A stretch of DNA of 64,000 bases from Brevibacillus humidisoli. Lineage in GTDB: Bacteria > Bacillota > Bacilli > Brevibacillales > Brevibacillaceae. The stretch spans positions 4,418,501-4,482,500 of the forward strand of contig NZ_CP087263.1 in NCBI RefSeq assembly GCF_020923435.1, written 5' to 3'. The position numbers and the translations under genes were made by a program. The notes beneath the pieces were generated by a model. It was not told the origin of the DNA and did not search any database. It saw only the letters and a list, made by a program, of their open reading frames with translations. Shown here in pieces: positions 16,831 to 26,687 of the stretch; the stretch's first letter is position 1; the number at the start of each line of letters is the position of its first letter.

Positions 16831-18453
16831 ATGATGATACCGAGATACCTTGTCAATTTTGATCTAGACCGCATGCGCCGGGAGCGAACAGATGTCGTTG
16901 TTGTCGGGGCAGGGATCGCGGGCCTATATACGGCGCTGCAAGTAAGTACGTATGCGGATGCCATATTGATCAGCAAGAAAAAACTGGATGACAGCAATAC
17001 AAGATGGGCGCAAGGCGGGATCGCCGCCGTAACAGCCAAATCAGACTCGCCGGCATTGCACCGGCAGGATACGCTGGTCGCTGGTGCCGGACTCTGTTCC
17101 GACGAAGCGGTCGAAGTACTGGTCCACGAAGGACCGGAGCGGCTCAAAGAACTGATCGAATACGGAACACAGTTTGACAAGGACGATCAGGGGCGCTATG
17201 AGTTGACACGCGAAGGAGCCCACAGCAAGCGGCGTATTCTGCATGCGCAGGGAGATGCGACGGGAGCGGAGATCGTCCGCGCCCTTTCAGAGCGGGTGCG
17301 GGAGACACCGAGGATTACCGTGCTGGAAGATCATTTTGTAGTCGATGTCGTCACACATGAGGAACAGTGTGTCGGCGTCCTGGCCATACCGCCGGACGGC
17401 GAGATGTTTTTTATCCAATCCAATGCGACCGTCCTGGCTACGGGCGGCGCAGGCCAGTTGTACCGCTATACCACCAATCCCGATATTGCCACTGCTGACG
17501 GGATCGCGATGGCCTATCGCGCCGGAGCCGATATCAAGGATGTAGAGTTTATCCAGTTCCATCCGACCGCTCTCTACTATCCGGGTGCACCCCGTTTTCT
17601 GATCTCCGAGGCTGTTCGCGGCGAGGGAGCGATCCTGCGCAACATCAACGGGGAACGCTTTATGGAGCAATACCACCAGCAAAAAGAGCTGGCGCCGCGC
17701 GATGTTGTGGCGAGGGCGATCGTGGCAGAGATGGAGAAGACCAACTCCGCTTACGTCTATCTCGATATTACTCACGAGCCGGAAGAATTGATCAAGCATC
17801 GCTTTCCAACGATTTACAAATTCTGTCTGCAGTACGGATTGGATATGGTCACGGACTGGATTCCGGTAGCTCCGGCCTGCCACTACATCATGGGAGGTGT
17901 CCGTACCGACTTGCACGGAGAGACCGCGACCAGCCGTCTGTTTGCCTGCGGCGAAGTCTCCTGCACAGGGGTGCATGGAGCAAATCGGCTGGCCAGCAAC
18001 TCGTTATCGGAAGCCGTTGTGTTTGGCCACCGGATTGCCGAACGGATCAAGCAGCTCGCACCACGGGAGTCGCTGCCGCCGATCCGGTTTGAACAACCGC
18101 GTGAGCATCGCCCTTCCAATCCGATGCAGCAGCGTGTCAAACTGCAGAAGCTGATGCTGCGCCATGTCGGTTTGAAGCGGCACGAAAAGGGGCTGCGTAA
18201 AGCAAGTCATGAAATGGAGCGGATGAAGCGGTTGTTCCACTATGAACACCACACCAAGGAAGCATTTGAATTCCTCAATCTGCTCAATGCGGCATTGCTC
18301 ACGACTCATGCAGCTCTGCTTCGCGAAGAGAGTCGCGGCGGCCATTATCGCAGTGATTTTCCGCAAAAAGATGATTTGATCTGGCGCAAGCACATTATTC
18401 AATCGATCAAGGACGGGGTTCGAGAAGAGGGGAGTATAGGTCATGTGGAGTAA
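16831..18453 (+). CDS. nadB: L-aspartate oxidase
   Basis: FAD enzyme that oxidises aspartate to iminoaspartate, the substrate of NadA. The FAD-binding GAGIAGLYTAL lies near residue 26, with the flavoprotein motifs RWAQGGIAAV, ATGGAGQLYRYTTNP and EFIQFHPTALYYPG. Next come the active-site stretch SEAVRGEGAILRN, ACHYIMGG and GANRLASNSL, and a helical C-terminal domain with GGHYRSDFP. 540 aa is normal. The first of two adjacent ATGs (16831, 16834) follows GAGAAGG. The end overlaps nadC by 11 bases, so the two are co-translated. Confidence 0.95.
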   Translation: MMIPRYLVNFDLDRMRRERTDVVVVGAGIAGLYTALQVSTYADAILISKKKLDDSNTRWAQGGIAAVTAKSDSPALHRQDTLVAGAGLCSDEAVEVLVHEGPERLKELIEYGTQFDKDDQGRYELTREGAHSKRRILHAQGDATGAEIVRALSERVRETPRITVLEDHFVVDVVTHEEQCVGVLAIPPDGEMFFIQSNATVLATGGAGQLYRYTTNPDIATADGIAMAYRAGADIKDVEFIQFHPTALYYPGAPRFLISEAVRGEGAILRNINGERFMEQYHQQKELAPRDVVARAIVAEMEKTNSAYVYLDITHEPEELIKHRFPTIYKFCLQYGLDMVTDWIPVAPACHYIMGGVRTDLHGETATSRLFACGEVSCTGVHGANRLASNSLSEAVVFGHRIAERIKQLAPRESLPPIRFEQPREHRPSNPMQQRVKLQKLMLRHVGLKRHEKGLRKASHEMERMKRLFHYEHHTKEAFEFLNLLNAALLTTHAALLREESRGGHYRSDFPQKDDLIWRKHIIQSIKDGVREEGSIGHVE

Positions 18454-19288
18454 GTGGGAGCTGCAGCGCAAACTGGAAGAGTGGCTTCAGGAAGATATCG
18501 GTTTTGGAGATATCACGACAAATAGCACGATTCCTGAACAGGAGCAGGGTACAGGGATCATCTATGCCAAAGAATCGGGAGTGATTGCCGGGCTTGCTGT
18601 TGCAGAGCAGGTGTTTCATCTGATCGACTCGTCGCTGGTTTTCCGCCGGCTGGCAGAAGAGGGAGACTGGGTGGAAAAGGGAGCTTCTCTAGCCGAAGTG
18701 GAGGGATCGGTTCGCTCCATCCTCAGCGGTGAGCGGCTAGCTCTTAATCTGCTGCAGCATCTGTCCGGTATAGCAACCCGCACCCATCAGTATGTACAGG
18801 CGATTGCCGGTACCAAAGTAAGGCTGGTTGACACTCGCAAGACGACACCGGGCATGCGGATGTTGGAGAAGTATGCCGTCCGTGTCGGCGGCGGGCATAA
18901 TCATCGCTACGGTTTATACGATGCCGTATTAATCAAAGACAATCATATCAAAGGGGCAGGCGGGATTGGCAATGCGGTTTTGGCCGCACGAGCAGCGATC
19001 CCGCACACGATGAAGATTGAAGTGGAGACCGAGACGCTGACCCAGGTGCAGGAGGCGCTCGATGCCGGAGCTGACATCATCATGCTGGACAACATGCCGA
19101 CTGACGTGATGCAAGAGGCCGTACAACTAATAAACGGCCGGGCGGCAGTGGAAGCATCTGGAGGGGTTACCCTGGAAACGATCGAGTCGGTAGCCAAGAC
19201 GGGTGTTGATGTGATCTCAGTCGGAGCGCTTACCCATTCGGTTCGTGCCCTTGACATTAGTCTTGACTTAAATCAGAGGAAGCGGTAG
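18443..19288 (+). CDS. nadC: nicotinate-nucleotide pyrophosphorylase (quinolinate phosphoribosyltransferase)
   Basis: Converts quinolinate and PRPP to nicotinate mononucleotide, completing de novo pyridine synthesis. Family motifs are visible: [10 protein letters not shown] at the start, [21 protein letters not shown] in two pieces near residue 90, [19 protein letters not shown], the [18 protein letters not shown] region that binds quinolinate, and ASGGV. 281 aa is normal. AGGGGAG lies upstream of ATG 18443, inside the nadB end. Confidence 0.95.
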   Translation: MWSKWELQRKLEEWLQEDIGFGDITTNSTIPEQEQGTGIIYAKESGVIAGLAVAEQVFHLIDSSLVFRRLAEEGDWVEKGASLAEVEGSVRSILSGERLALNLLQHLSGIATRTHQYVQAIAGTKVRLVDTRKTTPGMRMLEKYAVRVGGGHNHRYGLYDAVLIKDNHIKGAGGIGNAVLAARAAIPHTMKIEVETETLTQVQEALDAGADIIMLDNMPTDVMQEAVQLINGRAAVEASGGVTLETIESVAKTGVDVISVGALTHSVRALDISLDLNQRKR

Positions 19289-19302
19289 AGGGGTTTTCAA
19301 CG

Positions 19303-20070
19303 ATGCTGATGGTCATCGACGTGGGGAATACCAACATGGTGTTAGGTTTGTATATAGAGGAAGAATTGAGCTATCGTTGGCGGATGGCGACAGACCGCAA
19401 CAAGACGGAAGACGAGTACGGCATGTTGGTGCGTAGCTTGTTTGGCAGTGTCGGCCTCTCTTTTGCACAAGTGGAAGGCGTAATCGTCTCCTCTGTCGTA
19501 CCGCCGCTTAATCATGCGATTGAACGCATGTGCACGAAGTATTTCCACCAGAAGCCGCTGATCGTGGGACCAGGGGTCAAAACCGGTCTCAATATCAAAT
19601 CAGAGTATCCCCGTGAAGTAGGGGCGGACCGTATTGTGAACGCAGTTGCCGGGATCCACTACTACGGGACCCCGCTGATCGTCGTCGATTTCGGCACGGC
19701 GACGACCTTCTGCTACGTCGATGAACATGCTCGCTATCTAGGTGGGGCGATTGCCCCCGGCATCGGGATCTCCACAGAAGCATTGGTCAGCCGAGCGGCC
19801 AAACTGCCGCGGATCGAACTGACAAAGCCGACCAGTGTTGTTGGCCGAAACACAGTCGCTTCGATGCAGTCGGGGATTTACTACGGCTTTATCGGTCAGG
19901 TGGAGGGCATTGTCAGGCGGATGAAGGCAGAGGCGAACCGGGAACCGCATGTGGTGGCAACGGGCGGTTTAGCTGATCTGATCGGCAGTGAGACCGACTG
20001 TATTGACACAGTGGACGCTAACTTGACATTGAAGGGGCTGCGGCTGATCTACGAGCGAAACAAATCGTAG
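19303..20070 (+). CDS. coaX: type III pantothenate kinase
   Basis: First step of coenzyme A synthesis, phosphorylating pantothenate; unlike CoaA it is not inhibited by CoA. It has the ASKHA phosphate-binding DVGNTN at the N-terminus, [18 protein letters not shown] with the catalytic Asp, [11 protein letters not shown] and VVATGGLA. 255 aa. It lies 14 bases after nadC with GAGGGG before ATG 19303, so it is probably co-transcribed with nadBC. In many Bacillales it is followed directly by hslO; here hslO is 29 kb away. Confidence 0.95.
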   Translation: MLMVIDVGNTNMVLGLYIEEELSYRWRMATDRNKTEDEYGMLVRSLFGSVGLSFAQVEGVIVSSVVPPLNHAIERMCTKYFHQKPLIVGPGVKTGLNIKSEYPREVGADRIVNAVAGIHYYGTPLIVVDFGTATTFCYVDEHARYLGGAIAPGIGISTEALVSRAAKLPRIELTKPTSVVGRNTVASMQSGIYYGFIGQVEGIVRRMKAEANREPHVVATGGLADLIGSETDCIDTVDANLTLKGLRLIYERNKS

Positions 20071-20108
20071 CTTCTCCTTTTTTCCCCTCACCAAAGACAA
20101 GTAGGGTG

Positions 20109-20135
20109 GCTGCAGCTATATGAGCTGCAGCTTTT
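20109..20135 (+). terminator. terminator after coaX
   Basis: Perfect 9-bp stem GCTGCAGCT / AGCTGCAGC with a five-base loop, followed by only four T residues. Confidence 0.65.
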
Positions 20136-20243
20136 GTATTCATAATAGGCATGTCAACCTCTTTTCCATCTAGACCAATAATTATTAGATAGTTTGGAAA
20201 ATTGTCAAAATGGGTATCTCCTAACTAAAGGGGGAATGTCGTA

Positions 20244-22001
20244 GTGAATCTATCCATTCGCAGCAAATTATTCTTGATCTCATTACTCTTATTAGTTGTG
20301 CCTACACTGATTGTTGGAATGATTGGCTATCAGCAGTCCAAATACGCCCTTGATCAGATGGGGCAAGTAACCTTGCAAAACGCGGTCAAACAAACCATCG
20401 GGCTGATCAAAGCGCTTGATGAGGAAGTAAAAGAGGGACATATCTCACTTGAGGAAGCGCAGGAAAGAGTAAAGGTAGCCATCCTGGGCGAGAAAACAGC
20501 AGATGGCAAGCGGCCCATTCAGAAAGAGATCAATCTTGGACCCAATGGCTACCTCTATATTCTTGATGAAAAAGGGCTGCTGTTGGCTCATCCATCCTTG
20601 GAGGGACAGAGCTTGTGGGAGTTGCAGGACGCAGATGGAACCTTTTTTATACAGGAAGTGGTCAAACAAGCTCGAAACGGAGGCGGATTCACCCACTACC
20701 CCTGGGAACTTCCCGGGCAAAGCGACCTCGCTATAGAGCAGCGGCAGATCGCTCCCAAAATCGTCTATTCCGCACAGGATCCGTATTGGGGCTGGGTTGT
20801 GGTTTCCGGTTCCTACATGATGGATTACAATTCGGGAGCCGACGCGGTACTGTATGCTTTACTGGTCGTGCTGAGTGTTTGCTTGCTGATCGGCATCATT
20901 TTTATTTCTCTCTTTTCCAGACAAGTCTCCCGGCCATTGATTCAGATGTCGGCCGCAGCCAAACGCGTCTCGGAGGGAGATCTAACCGTTGAGCCCCTAA
21001 AGGTAGCCTCAAAAGATGAACTGGGTCAACTTGCGAGCGGTTTCAACACCATGATGGAAAACATGCGCGACCTGCTTACAAAGGTCGTAGAATCTACGCA
21101 CCACGTGGCGTCCACATCAGAGCAGTTGTCCGCCTCGGCAGAGCAGACCGGAAAGGCAGCGGAACAGATTACCCAGTCGATCCAGGAGATCGCGACAGGT
21201 TCGGAGACTCAACTGTCAGGTGTGGAGAAAACGGAACGGGCGGTACACGAAATAACGGACGGCATCCGACATATCGCGACGACGGCTGCAGTTGTAGCCG
21301 AAGCTTCCGCCCATTCCGCCGTGCAGGCGGAGGCAGGAAATCACTCCCTGCAAAAAGTGGTTCAGCAGATGGAGTCGATCACCCGCTTGGTAGGGGAGTC
21401 GGATCATACGATCATGCGTCTGCTGGAGCGCTCTGCCGAGATCGGTGAGATCTTGGAAGTGATCCGCGGAATTGCTGGACAGACCAATATGCTGGCGCTG
21501 AATGCGGCGATCGAGGCGGCGAGGGCTGGTGAGCTGGGTAAAGGATTTGCGGTGGTTGCCGATGAAGTGCGCAAGCTGGCCGAGCAGTCCGAGCAGTCGT
21601 CACAAAAAATCGCCGATCTGATCCATGAGATTCAGGAGGATACGTCAGCCTCCGCCGTCTCTATGGGGCAGATCCAGCAGGAAGTAGGCCAGGGTATGGA
21701 AGCCGTGAGCGACACGGAAGGAAAGTTCCGGGCGATCGTAGAATCGCTGCAGCAAGTATCGGAGCAGGTCAAAGAGGTCTCAGCCGTTGCCGGACAGATG
21801 TCTGCCAACACCGAGCATGTCTCGGCAACAGTAGGCGAGATCACCCGCATTGCGCGCGATTCGGCGGACAGCGCCCAAAATGTGGCGGCTGCTGGAGAAG
21901 AGCAGTTGGCATCGATGGAGGAGATTACGTCGTCCTCCCATACATTGGCGCAGATGGCGGAAGAACTGGGTAGACTGGTCGGTCGATTTAGAGTGAGTTG
22001 A
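20244..22001 (+). CDS. methyl-accepting chemotaxis protein
   Basis: Transmembrane chemoreceptor signalling to CheA/CheW. First membrane helix at about residues 10-32, an extracellular Cache-like sensor with [19 protein letters not shown], second helix at about 202-224, HAMP linker at about 225-280 ([20 protein letters not shown]), then a long coiled-coil signalling domain whose hairpin tip is [20 protein letters not shown] (about 408-427). 585 aa. The start is GTG 20244, eight bases after AAAGGGGG. The Cache-like fold suggests sensing of a small molecule such as an acid, but the ligand is unknown. No other chemotaxis gene is nearby. Confidence 0.92.
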   Translation: MNLSIRSKLFLISLLLLVVPTLIVGMIGYQQSKYALDQMGQVTLQNAVKQTIGLIKALDEEVKEGHISLEEAQERVKVAILGEKTADGKRPIQKEINLGPNGYLYILDEKGLLLAHPSLEGQSLWELQDADGTFFIQEVVKQARNGGGFTHYPWELPGQSDLAIEQRQIAPKIVYSAQDPYWGWVVVSGSYMMDYNSGADAVLYALLVVLSVCLLIGIIFISLFSRQVSRPLIQMSAAAKRVSEGDLTVEPLKVASKDELGQLASGFNTMMENMRDLLTKVVESTHHVASTSEQLSASAEQTGKAAEQITQSIQEIATGSETQLSGVEKTERAVHEITDGIRHIATTAAVVAEASAHSAVQAEAGNHSLQKVVQQMESITRLVGESDHTIMRLLERSAEIGEILEVIRGIAGQTNMLALNAAIEAARAGELGKGFAVVADEVRKLAEQSEQSSQKIADLIHEIQEDTSASAVSMGQIQQEVGQGMEAVSDTEGKFRAIVESLQQVSEQVKEVSAVAGQMSANTEHVSATVGEITRIARDSADSAQNVAAAGEEQLASMEEITSSSHTLAQMAEELGRLVGRFRVS

Positions 22002-22115
22002 CAGGTGCAGCGTGCGATAACCAATTCGTTACTGGCATGGACGACCATGGATGAATATGATATGATAACCACATCACAAACAATCTCGGGTATAATCCCG
22101 CATCGGGAGGTGGGC

Positions 22116-22208
22116 ATGATGAAAAACGCACAGGTGATTGTTGGAGGAAACCAATATACAACTGCTTTTTCGCTGCCCACGATTGCATCGACTGGACAAA
22201 ACGTGTGA
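22116..22208 (+). CDS. possible 30-residue peptide gene
   Basis: Short frame beginning with two ATGs directly after a strong CGGGAGGTG and ending at TGA 22206-22208. A TATAAT lies at 22091-22096 and a strong terminator follows at 22247, so this looks like a compact transcription unit of about 180 bases. The peptide (starting MMKNAQVIVGGN) has no signal, no cysteine and no family I recognise. It could equally be a small RNA with a fortuitous frame. Confidence 0.4.
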   Translation: MMKNAQVIVGGNQYTTAFSLPTIASTGQNV

Positions 22209-22246
22209 TCCACCTTTCACAGAGGTGTTTCATCGATTATCTGCAG

Positions 22247-22275
22247 GCCATGGGCAGCGATGCCCATGGCTTTTT
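22247..22275 (+). terminator. strong terminator after the 30-residue frame
   Basis: A 10-bp perfect stem (GCCATGGGCA / TGCCCATGGC) with a GCGA loop, followed by TTTTTAT. Confidence 0.85.
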
Positions 22276-22585
22276 ATATGGAAGGGAGGATTACAGTCTT
22301 TCCGTCCTCCTCATCCGTTCTACTTCATCTTGATCCGTTCAACACTTTTTTGGGAAACCAGGGTGAAGGAGAGCGGGAGAGGACAGACTGACAGTCCTAC
22401 TCCTTCGTAAACGATAAGCCACGGTTATACACTCGTGGTTTTTTTCGTGGAAAAGCAGTCTCACTCATCATTTAGAAAGGGGAGAGGTTTTATGGAAGCT
22501 TGCATAGATCGAAAAGCGGCAGCTCACTTCGTTGCAAAAACGAAGCATCACTTGCAAACCCAAGAAACTCAAGGAGGAATCCACA
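22276..22585 (+). other. intergenic stretch before the RsgA-like gene, with a second terminator
   Basis: CCACG (22419-22423) and CGTGG (22434-22438) with eight following T residues form a small terminator (22418-22446). After it, AAGGGGAGAGG at about 22477-22487 precedes ATG 22492. That frame runs 72 codons and overlaps the start of the GTPase gene in another frame; it may be a coupled leader frame or chance. Nothing else is recognised. Confidence 0.4.
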
Positions 22586-23656
22586 GTGGAATTGCGGACG
22601 TTAGGATGGAGTCACTTTTTTCAACAAGCGTTTGCCCCGTATCAGGAGCAGGGCTTCGTCCCAGGCAGGGTAGCGTTGGAGCATCAACACCTGTACCGTG
22701 TCTATAGCGAGTATGGAGAACTGCTGGCGGAGATCGCCGGAAAGATAAGACATATGGCCAGCGGGCGGGAGGATTACCCTGCTGTCGGAGATTGGGTCGT
22801 GCTGCGTGCACGTCCCGAGGAACAGCGGGCGACGATTCAGGCGATTCTGCCGCGCATCAGCAAGTTTTCGCGCAAAGCAGCGGGGCGGACGTTGGAAGAG
22901 CAGATCGTCGCGGCCAATGTAGACACGGTCTTTCTGGTCAACGCGCTAAACCATGATTTCAATCTGCGCAGGATGGAGCGGTACCTGATCCTGGCCTGGG
23001 AGAGCGGAGCCAATCCAGTCATTGTGTTGAGCAAGGCTGACCTATGCGCTGAGCGGGAACAGCGGCTGCAAGAGGTAAACAGCATCGCCTTTGGTGTCCC
23101 GGTTCATTTAGTGAGTTCCGTAAGCGGAGAGGGGATCAACGAGCTGTTTGCCTATGCGCAGGAGGGGCAGACAGTGGCACTGCTCGGTTCGTCCGGCGCA
23201 GGCAAGTCGACACTGGTCAATCGACTGTACGGAGAAGAGATCCAAGAGGTGCAGGAGGTGCGGCAGAAGGATGACCGCGGCCGTCATACCACGACGCATC
23301 GGGAGATGATTTTGCTGCCTGGCGGCGGACTGTTGATCGATACGCCAGGTATGCGTGAGCTGCAGCTCTGGGATGCGGATGAGGGGTTTGGCGACGCCTT
23401 TGAAGACATAGAGGCACTGGCTGCTGAGTGCTACTTCCGCGACTGCAGTCACCATAGCGAACCGCGCTGTGCGGTCAACGCAGCGATTGAGGATGGGCGT
23501 CTGGAGCGCTCACGATTGGACAGCTACCGCAAACTGCAGCGGGAATTGGCTTATCTGGCGAGAAAAGATGATCGCAAAGCGCAGGCTGCCGAGAGGGAGA
23601 AGTGGAAAAAAGTGTCTCAGCAGTTGAAGCAGCAAAAACCGCATCGGAATCAGTAA
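22586..23656 (+). CDS. RsgA-like ribosome small-subunit GTPase (probable paralogue)
   Basis: Circularly permuted GTPase of the RsgA/YjeQ family, which checks late 30S ribosome assembly. N-terminal OB-like domain (YPAVGDWVVL), G4-type SKAD, G5-type SSVSGEG, then P-loop GSSGAGKS (201-208), TTTHR switch and DTPG, and a zinc domain with Cys282, Cys287, His289 and Cys295. 356 aa, longer than typical RsgA (about 290-300). The frame opens at 22532, but AAGGAGG at 22570-22576 fixes GTG 22586. The canonical rsgA lies beside prpC-prkC, which are absent here, so this is probably a second copy. Confidence 0.85.
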   Translation: MELRTLGWSHFFQQAFAPYQEQGFVPGRVALEHQHLYRVYSEYGELLAEIAGKIRHMASGREDYPAVGDWVVLRARPEEQRATIQAILPRISKFSRKAAGRTLEEQIVAANVDTVFLVNALNHDFNLRRMERYLILAWESGANPVIVLSKADLCAEREQRLQEVNSIAFGVPVHLVSSVSGEGINELFAYAQEGQTVALLGSSGAGKSTLVNRLYGEEIQEVQEVRQKDDRGRHTTTHREMILLPGGGLLIDTPGMRELQLWDADEGFGDAFEDIEALAAECYFRDCSHHSEPRCAVNAAIEDGRLERSRLDSYRKLQRELAYLARKDDRKAQAAEREKWKKVSQQLKQQKPHRNQ

Positions 23657-23667
23657 TAAGTGTTACG

Positions 23668-23710
23668 CCCTTCTTAAATCGGCTCTCCGAGCAGATTAGG
23701 AAGGGTTTTT
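23668..23710 (+). terminator. terminator after the RsgA-like gene
   Basis: CCCTTCTTAAATC pairs with GATTAGGAAGGG with minor mismatches across a 13-base loop, followed by five T residues. Confidence 0.65.
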
Positions 23711-24085
23711 CCGTTCGTAGGAGAAGTTCCAAGCGACAACAGCGCACAACGTGGTCGAACCACATGCAGTGCACAGCGGGTCTGGTGCAGCGGATGGACG
23801 AGAGATATGGGAGAAGACTACGCAGGTATAAAGGGATTGACGAACCAGAAAAAATCATAATAAGATATATTTGGAAGTATAGGAGTAATTATCCTTGTGG
23901 ACAAGGCGTGCCTCTGCTTCTTTTTCGCAATAATTATTTGAATATTCCATCTAATGCTCTGCTTCCGTATTGTTGATGCGTCGCAAAACCGCTGTCGAGG
24001 GGGTGTGAAAGTTCAGGATTTTACAAAGGAATGCCTGTTTGTGAGGGATGGTGACCAGTACTCTTGATTGAGGGAGGAGATTGGC
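23711..24085. other. intergenic stretch before the lipase gene
   Basis: AT-rich between about 23850 and 23970. A 124-codon frame overlaps the region but begins inside the GTPase gene, lacks a ribosome-binding site and resembles no family. I see no clear promoter pair, repeat or RNA motif. Confidence 0.4.
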
Positions 24086-25624
24086 ATGTTGCGAAAAAGC
24101 GCTGTCCTGTTGTTTACCTTTTTGTTCACCCTGGTACTCGTATCCTCAACGGTATTTGCCGGCTCAGTTCGAATCATCATCGGCACGCCAGGGGTTCCGG
24201 GAACCTGGTACGCGGGGGAAACACCTGCCAACCTTGATCCCACAAAACCTGTGCTCCTGTTCGTACAGGGGCTTAATTCCGCAGCCAGCACGTGGTGGGA
24301 CAACAACGACATGTATGAAACCGCTTACGAATCCGGGTATCAGACTGCGTTTGTGGAGCTGAATGATTCGGCAGGTACGCCAAAAAACATGTGGAACAAT
24401 GGGCTGCTGTTGGCCGAATTGATCCAAAAGGTGAGCGACTACTTTCAAAAGGAGATTGTGATCGTGGCCCACAGCAAGGGAGGCATTGATACGCAAGCAG
24501 CACTGATTCACTACGGAGCCCATCCCTATGTCTCACGGGTGATCACTCTGGGCAGCCCGCATCACGGTTCGCAAGTGGCCAACCTCGCCTACAGTTCATG
24601 GGCAGGATGGCTTGCCGACTTGATCGGGCAGCAGAATGAAGCGACGTATTCGCTGCAAACCGGTTATATGAACTACTTCCGCGAGGTAACCGATTCGCAC
24701 GAGAACAGAAGCAAGAACTCCTATTACACACTGGCTGGAGACAACTGGTACTCATCGATATTCGACCCCTTGTTTATGGGGGGCTTGTACCTGTCGGCGT
24801 ACGGTGACAACGACGGATTGGTTACGGTCGAGAGCGCCCATCTCCCCTATGGCAACATGCTGCGGATCGGTTCGTGGAACCATTCGGAAATCAAGGAGGG
24901 CGGCGAGACTTTTGCCCTGTTTGAGCCGCACGTCACTGGGATCGGTGTGATGAGCGACCAGCAGACAGCGGTCAGGAAAAGCAAGCTTCACAAGGCGGTG
25001 ACCAGCGATCTGTTTGTACGCGGCGGGGAGTTTTCTGGTGAGGTGGAGGAGGTGTTTTTGGTCGAAAACGACGTTAACGAAGTAACGATCGATTGGCTAA
25101 GCGCTCATCCTGTGGAGCAGATTGAGCTGATTACTCCTGAAGGAAAGCGTAGTCAGGCTGACGTGGAGTCGTTTCAAGACGATATGATGTTTAAAGGTGC
25201 CTGGCACCACGTGGTGAAAATCAAAAATCCTGGGCAGGGGGAATGGGGAATACGCGTTACAGCACCGAATTCGGAGGACAACGCGTATCTGATGACGGTT
25301 CACTACGACTCCGATTTGTCTGAAAAGATCAACATTTCGAAAAAGGGGAATAAGTGGAGCGTCCAGTCTGACGATAGCGTTGTTCGAGATGATCAGGTGG
25401 TTGCGGAGTACCGAGTAGAGTTTAGACCGGAAAAGCAGAGAGGAAGCTTTGGAAAGAGGATCAGCAAACGGTTCAGCGGCGAAGAGGGAATCTCCTTCGC
25501 GCAGGGGGAAGCGGGGATCTACAATGTAACCGTTGATATTCAAGGGGTAACGGCAGAAGGTGTGCCCTTTGCACGAACGATTCTGGAAAACGTGTACGTC
25601 GATGAGAAAGGCAACAGGTATTAG
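24086..25624 (+). CDS. secreted lipase/esterase (alpha/beta hydrolase)
   Basis: Exported serine hydrolase. The Sec signal peptide has a hydrophobic core at about residues 5-22 ending near VFA. An alpha/beta-hydrolase domain follows: LLFVQGLNSAASTW (oxyanion region), nucleophile Ser130 in AHSKGG, a candidate acid in GDND (Asp241/Asp243) and His266 in WNHSE. A beta-rich C-terminal half (about 290-512) resembles a binding or stability domain that I cannot name. 512 aa. ATG 24086 is set by GGGAGGAG. The substrate (lipid, polyester or other ester) is not determined by sequence. It lies just upstream of the pilus locus. Confidence 0.85.
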   Translation: MLRKSAVLLFTFLFTLVLVSSTVFAGSVRIIIGTPGVPGTWYAGETPANLDPTKPVLLFVQGLNSAASTWWDNNDMYETAYESGYQTAFVELNDSAGTPKNMWNNGLLLAELIQKVSDYFQKEIVIVAHSKGGIDTQAALIHYGAHPYVSRVITLGSPHHGSQVANLAYSSWAGWLADLIGQQNEATYSLQTGYMNYFREVTDSHENRSKNSYYTLAGDNWYSSIFDPLFMGGLYLSAYGDNDGLVTVESAHLPYGNMLRIGSWNHSEIKEGGETFALFEPHVTGIGVMSDQQTAVRKSKLHKAVTSDLFVRGGEFSGEVEEVFLVENDVNEVTIDWLSAHPVEQIELITPEGKRSQADVESFQDDMMFKGAWHHVVKIKNPGQGEWGIRVTAPNSEDNAYLMTVHYDSDLSEKINISKKGNKWSVQSDDSVVRDDQVVAEYRVEFRPEKQRGSFGKRISKRFSGEEGISFAQGEAGIYNVTVDIQGVTAEGVPFARTILENVYVDEKGNRY

Positions 25625-25721
25625 AGGGAAGAGTGGCGTCTAACCCTAGAGCTGTGATGCGGTTCGGAAACAAGGGTGACGTAAAGAATCTGATATTACC
25701 GCCTGCATAAATATGATTACC

Positions 25722-25747
25722 AAGGAGGGGACTCCCCTTCCTTTTTT
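25722..25747 (+). terminator. terminator after the lipase gene
   Basis: AAGGAGGGG pairs with CCCCTTCCTT (one bulged T) across ACT, followed by a T-run. Confidence 0.8.
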
Positions 25748-25943
25748 CATTGGATTTTACTATTTTTCCTTCTAGAACCTTACATCATCATTCATATGGG
25801 ATCATGATTCGCTTGGACTGGGTAGAAGTAGAAATAATCCAACTTCTCTTTTCATCCATCTTGAGCCCGTTGCGGCTCTTTTTTTTGTCCTATCACCCTC
25901 ATGTATCCTTCCAGTAACAGGATAAACAAAAGGAGGAAGGACC
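25748..25943 (+). other. leader region of Tad module 1 with an internal terminator
   Basis: GAGCC (25863-25867) and GGCTC (25874-25878) followed by eight T residues form a terminator (25863-25886) only about 58 bases before the first Tad gene. A weak promoter-like pair TTGGAC (25813) and TAATCC (25835) lies ahead of it. If that promoter is real, the hairpin would be an attenuator; otherwise it ends an upstream transcript. Confidence 0.45.
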
Positions 25944-26687
25944 TTGCATCGCAATATGCCTGTGGTTCACCCGGTTCGGATCGCTGCTGTGCTGCTGCTT
26001 GCTGGAGCGATCTCGCTGGCCAGCTACCAGATCCTGCGGCCAGAGACGTTTTCGTATGTCAAAGTACGCGATGGTGTGACGGTAGAGGCTGGCCAAACGC
26101 TGCAGTGGGAACAGCTCGAGGAGGGTGTGCTTACGATAGGCGGATTGTTTGTCGATCACAGCGGGTTGCCGCCAGGCTTGATTCCGTGGTCGGAGGCGGA
26201 GCAGTATCTGGAGCTGGCGCTAAATCGGCGGGTACATGGAGCCTCGCCGTTGTTGATCAGTGACTTTATTCCAGCGGGAGGAGATGAGCTGGATCTGGTT
26301 GCCGACGAGTCGATGACCGGGCTAAGCATCCCGGTCGACAATGTGATCGGAGTGACGCCGCAGCTGGCCGTTGGCGACAGAGTCCATGTATACGCCTCAT
26401 TTGAAGACGAGCAGGGCGCTCATACGGGGCTGCTGCTGCAAGATATGCCGGTGATGGTTGTTCAGCGTGAGTGGGATGGTGCTGTAACGGAGCTGGCGGC
26501 GGTGACGATCGCGCTCACTCAAGAGGAGGCTGTGCTGTTAACACATGCGCTGCACTATGGGAAGATCCGGCTCGGCAAGGCATTTGTACGGGAGCAAGCA
26601 AGGCCCGGCATCGGTGACAGAACATTCGCGGCGGCTTTGATAAGGACGCAAAAACGCTGGGATCGTACAGGAGGAGATGGGGAATGA
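25944..26687 (+). CDS. CpaB/RcpC-like SAF-domain pilus assembly protein, module 1
   Basis: Probable periplasm-equivalent (outer face) assembly factor of a Tad/Flp pilus. One N-terminal membrane anchor at about residues 13-30 is followed by a SAF-like domain (KVRDGVTVEAGQTL, then LISDFIPAGGDEL) and a beta-rich segment SIPVDNVIGVTPQLAVGDRVHVYA characteristic of CpaB. 247 aa. TTG 25944 follows AAAGGAGGAAGG. Its end overlaps tadZ by four bases. Confidence 0.8.
   Translation: MHRNMPVVHPVRIAAVLLLAGAISLASYQILRPETFSYVKVRDGVTVEAGQTLQWEQLEEGVLTIGGLFVDHSGLPPGLIPWSEAEQYLELALNRRVHGASPLLISDFIPAGGDELDLVADESMTGLSIPVDNVIGVTPQLAVGDRVHVYASFEDEQGAHTGLLLQDMPVMVVQREWDGAVTELAAVTIALTQEEAVLLTHALHYGKIRLGKAFVREQARPGIGDRTFAAALIRTQKRWDRTGGDGE

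Noticed and set aside
20145..20243. Sigma-D flagellar promoter or operator before the chemoreceptor gene
   Set aside because: An AT-rich imperfect inverted repeat is visible, but no TAAA and GCCGATAA pair with correct spacing.
22081..22275. Cyclic di-GMP or other riboswitch in the short unit after the chemoreceptor gene
   Set aside because: A GCACAGG word is present, but the conserved two-helix core and tetraloop receptor of the known riboswitch are missing.
23602..23976. 124-codon frame after the RsgA-like gene
   Set aside because: It begins inside the GTPase gene without a ribosome-binding site, crosses that gene's terminator and resembles no protein family.
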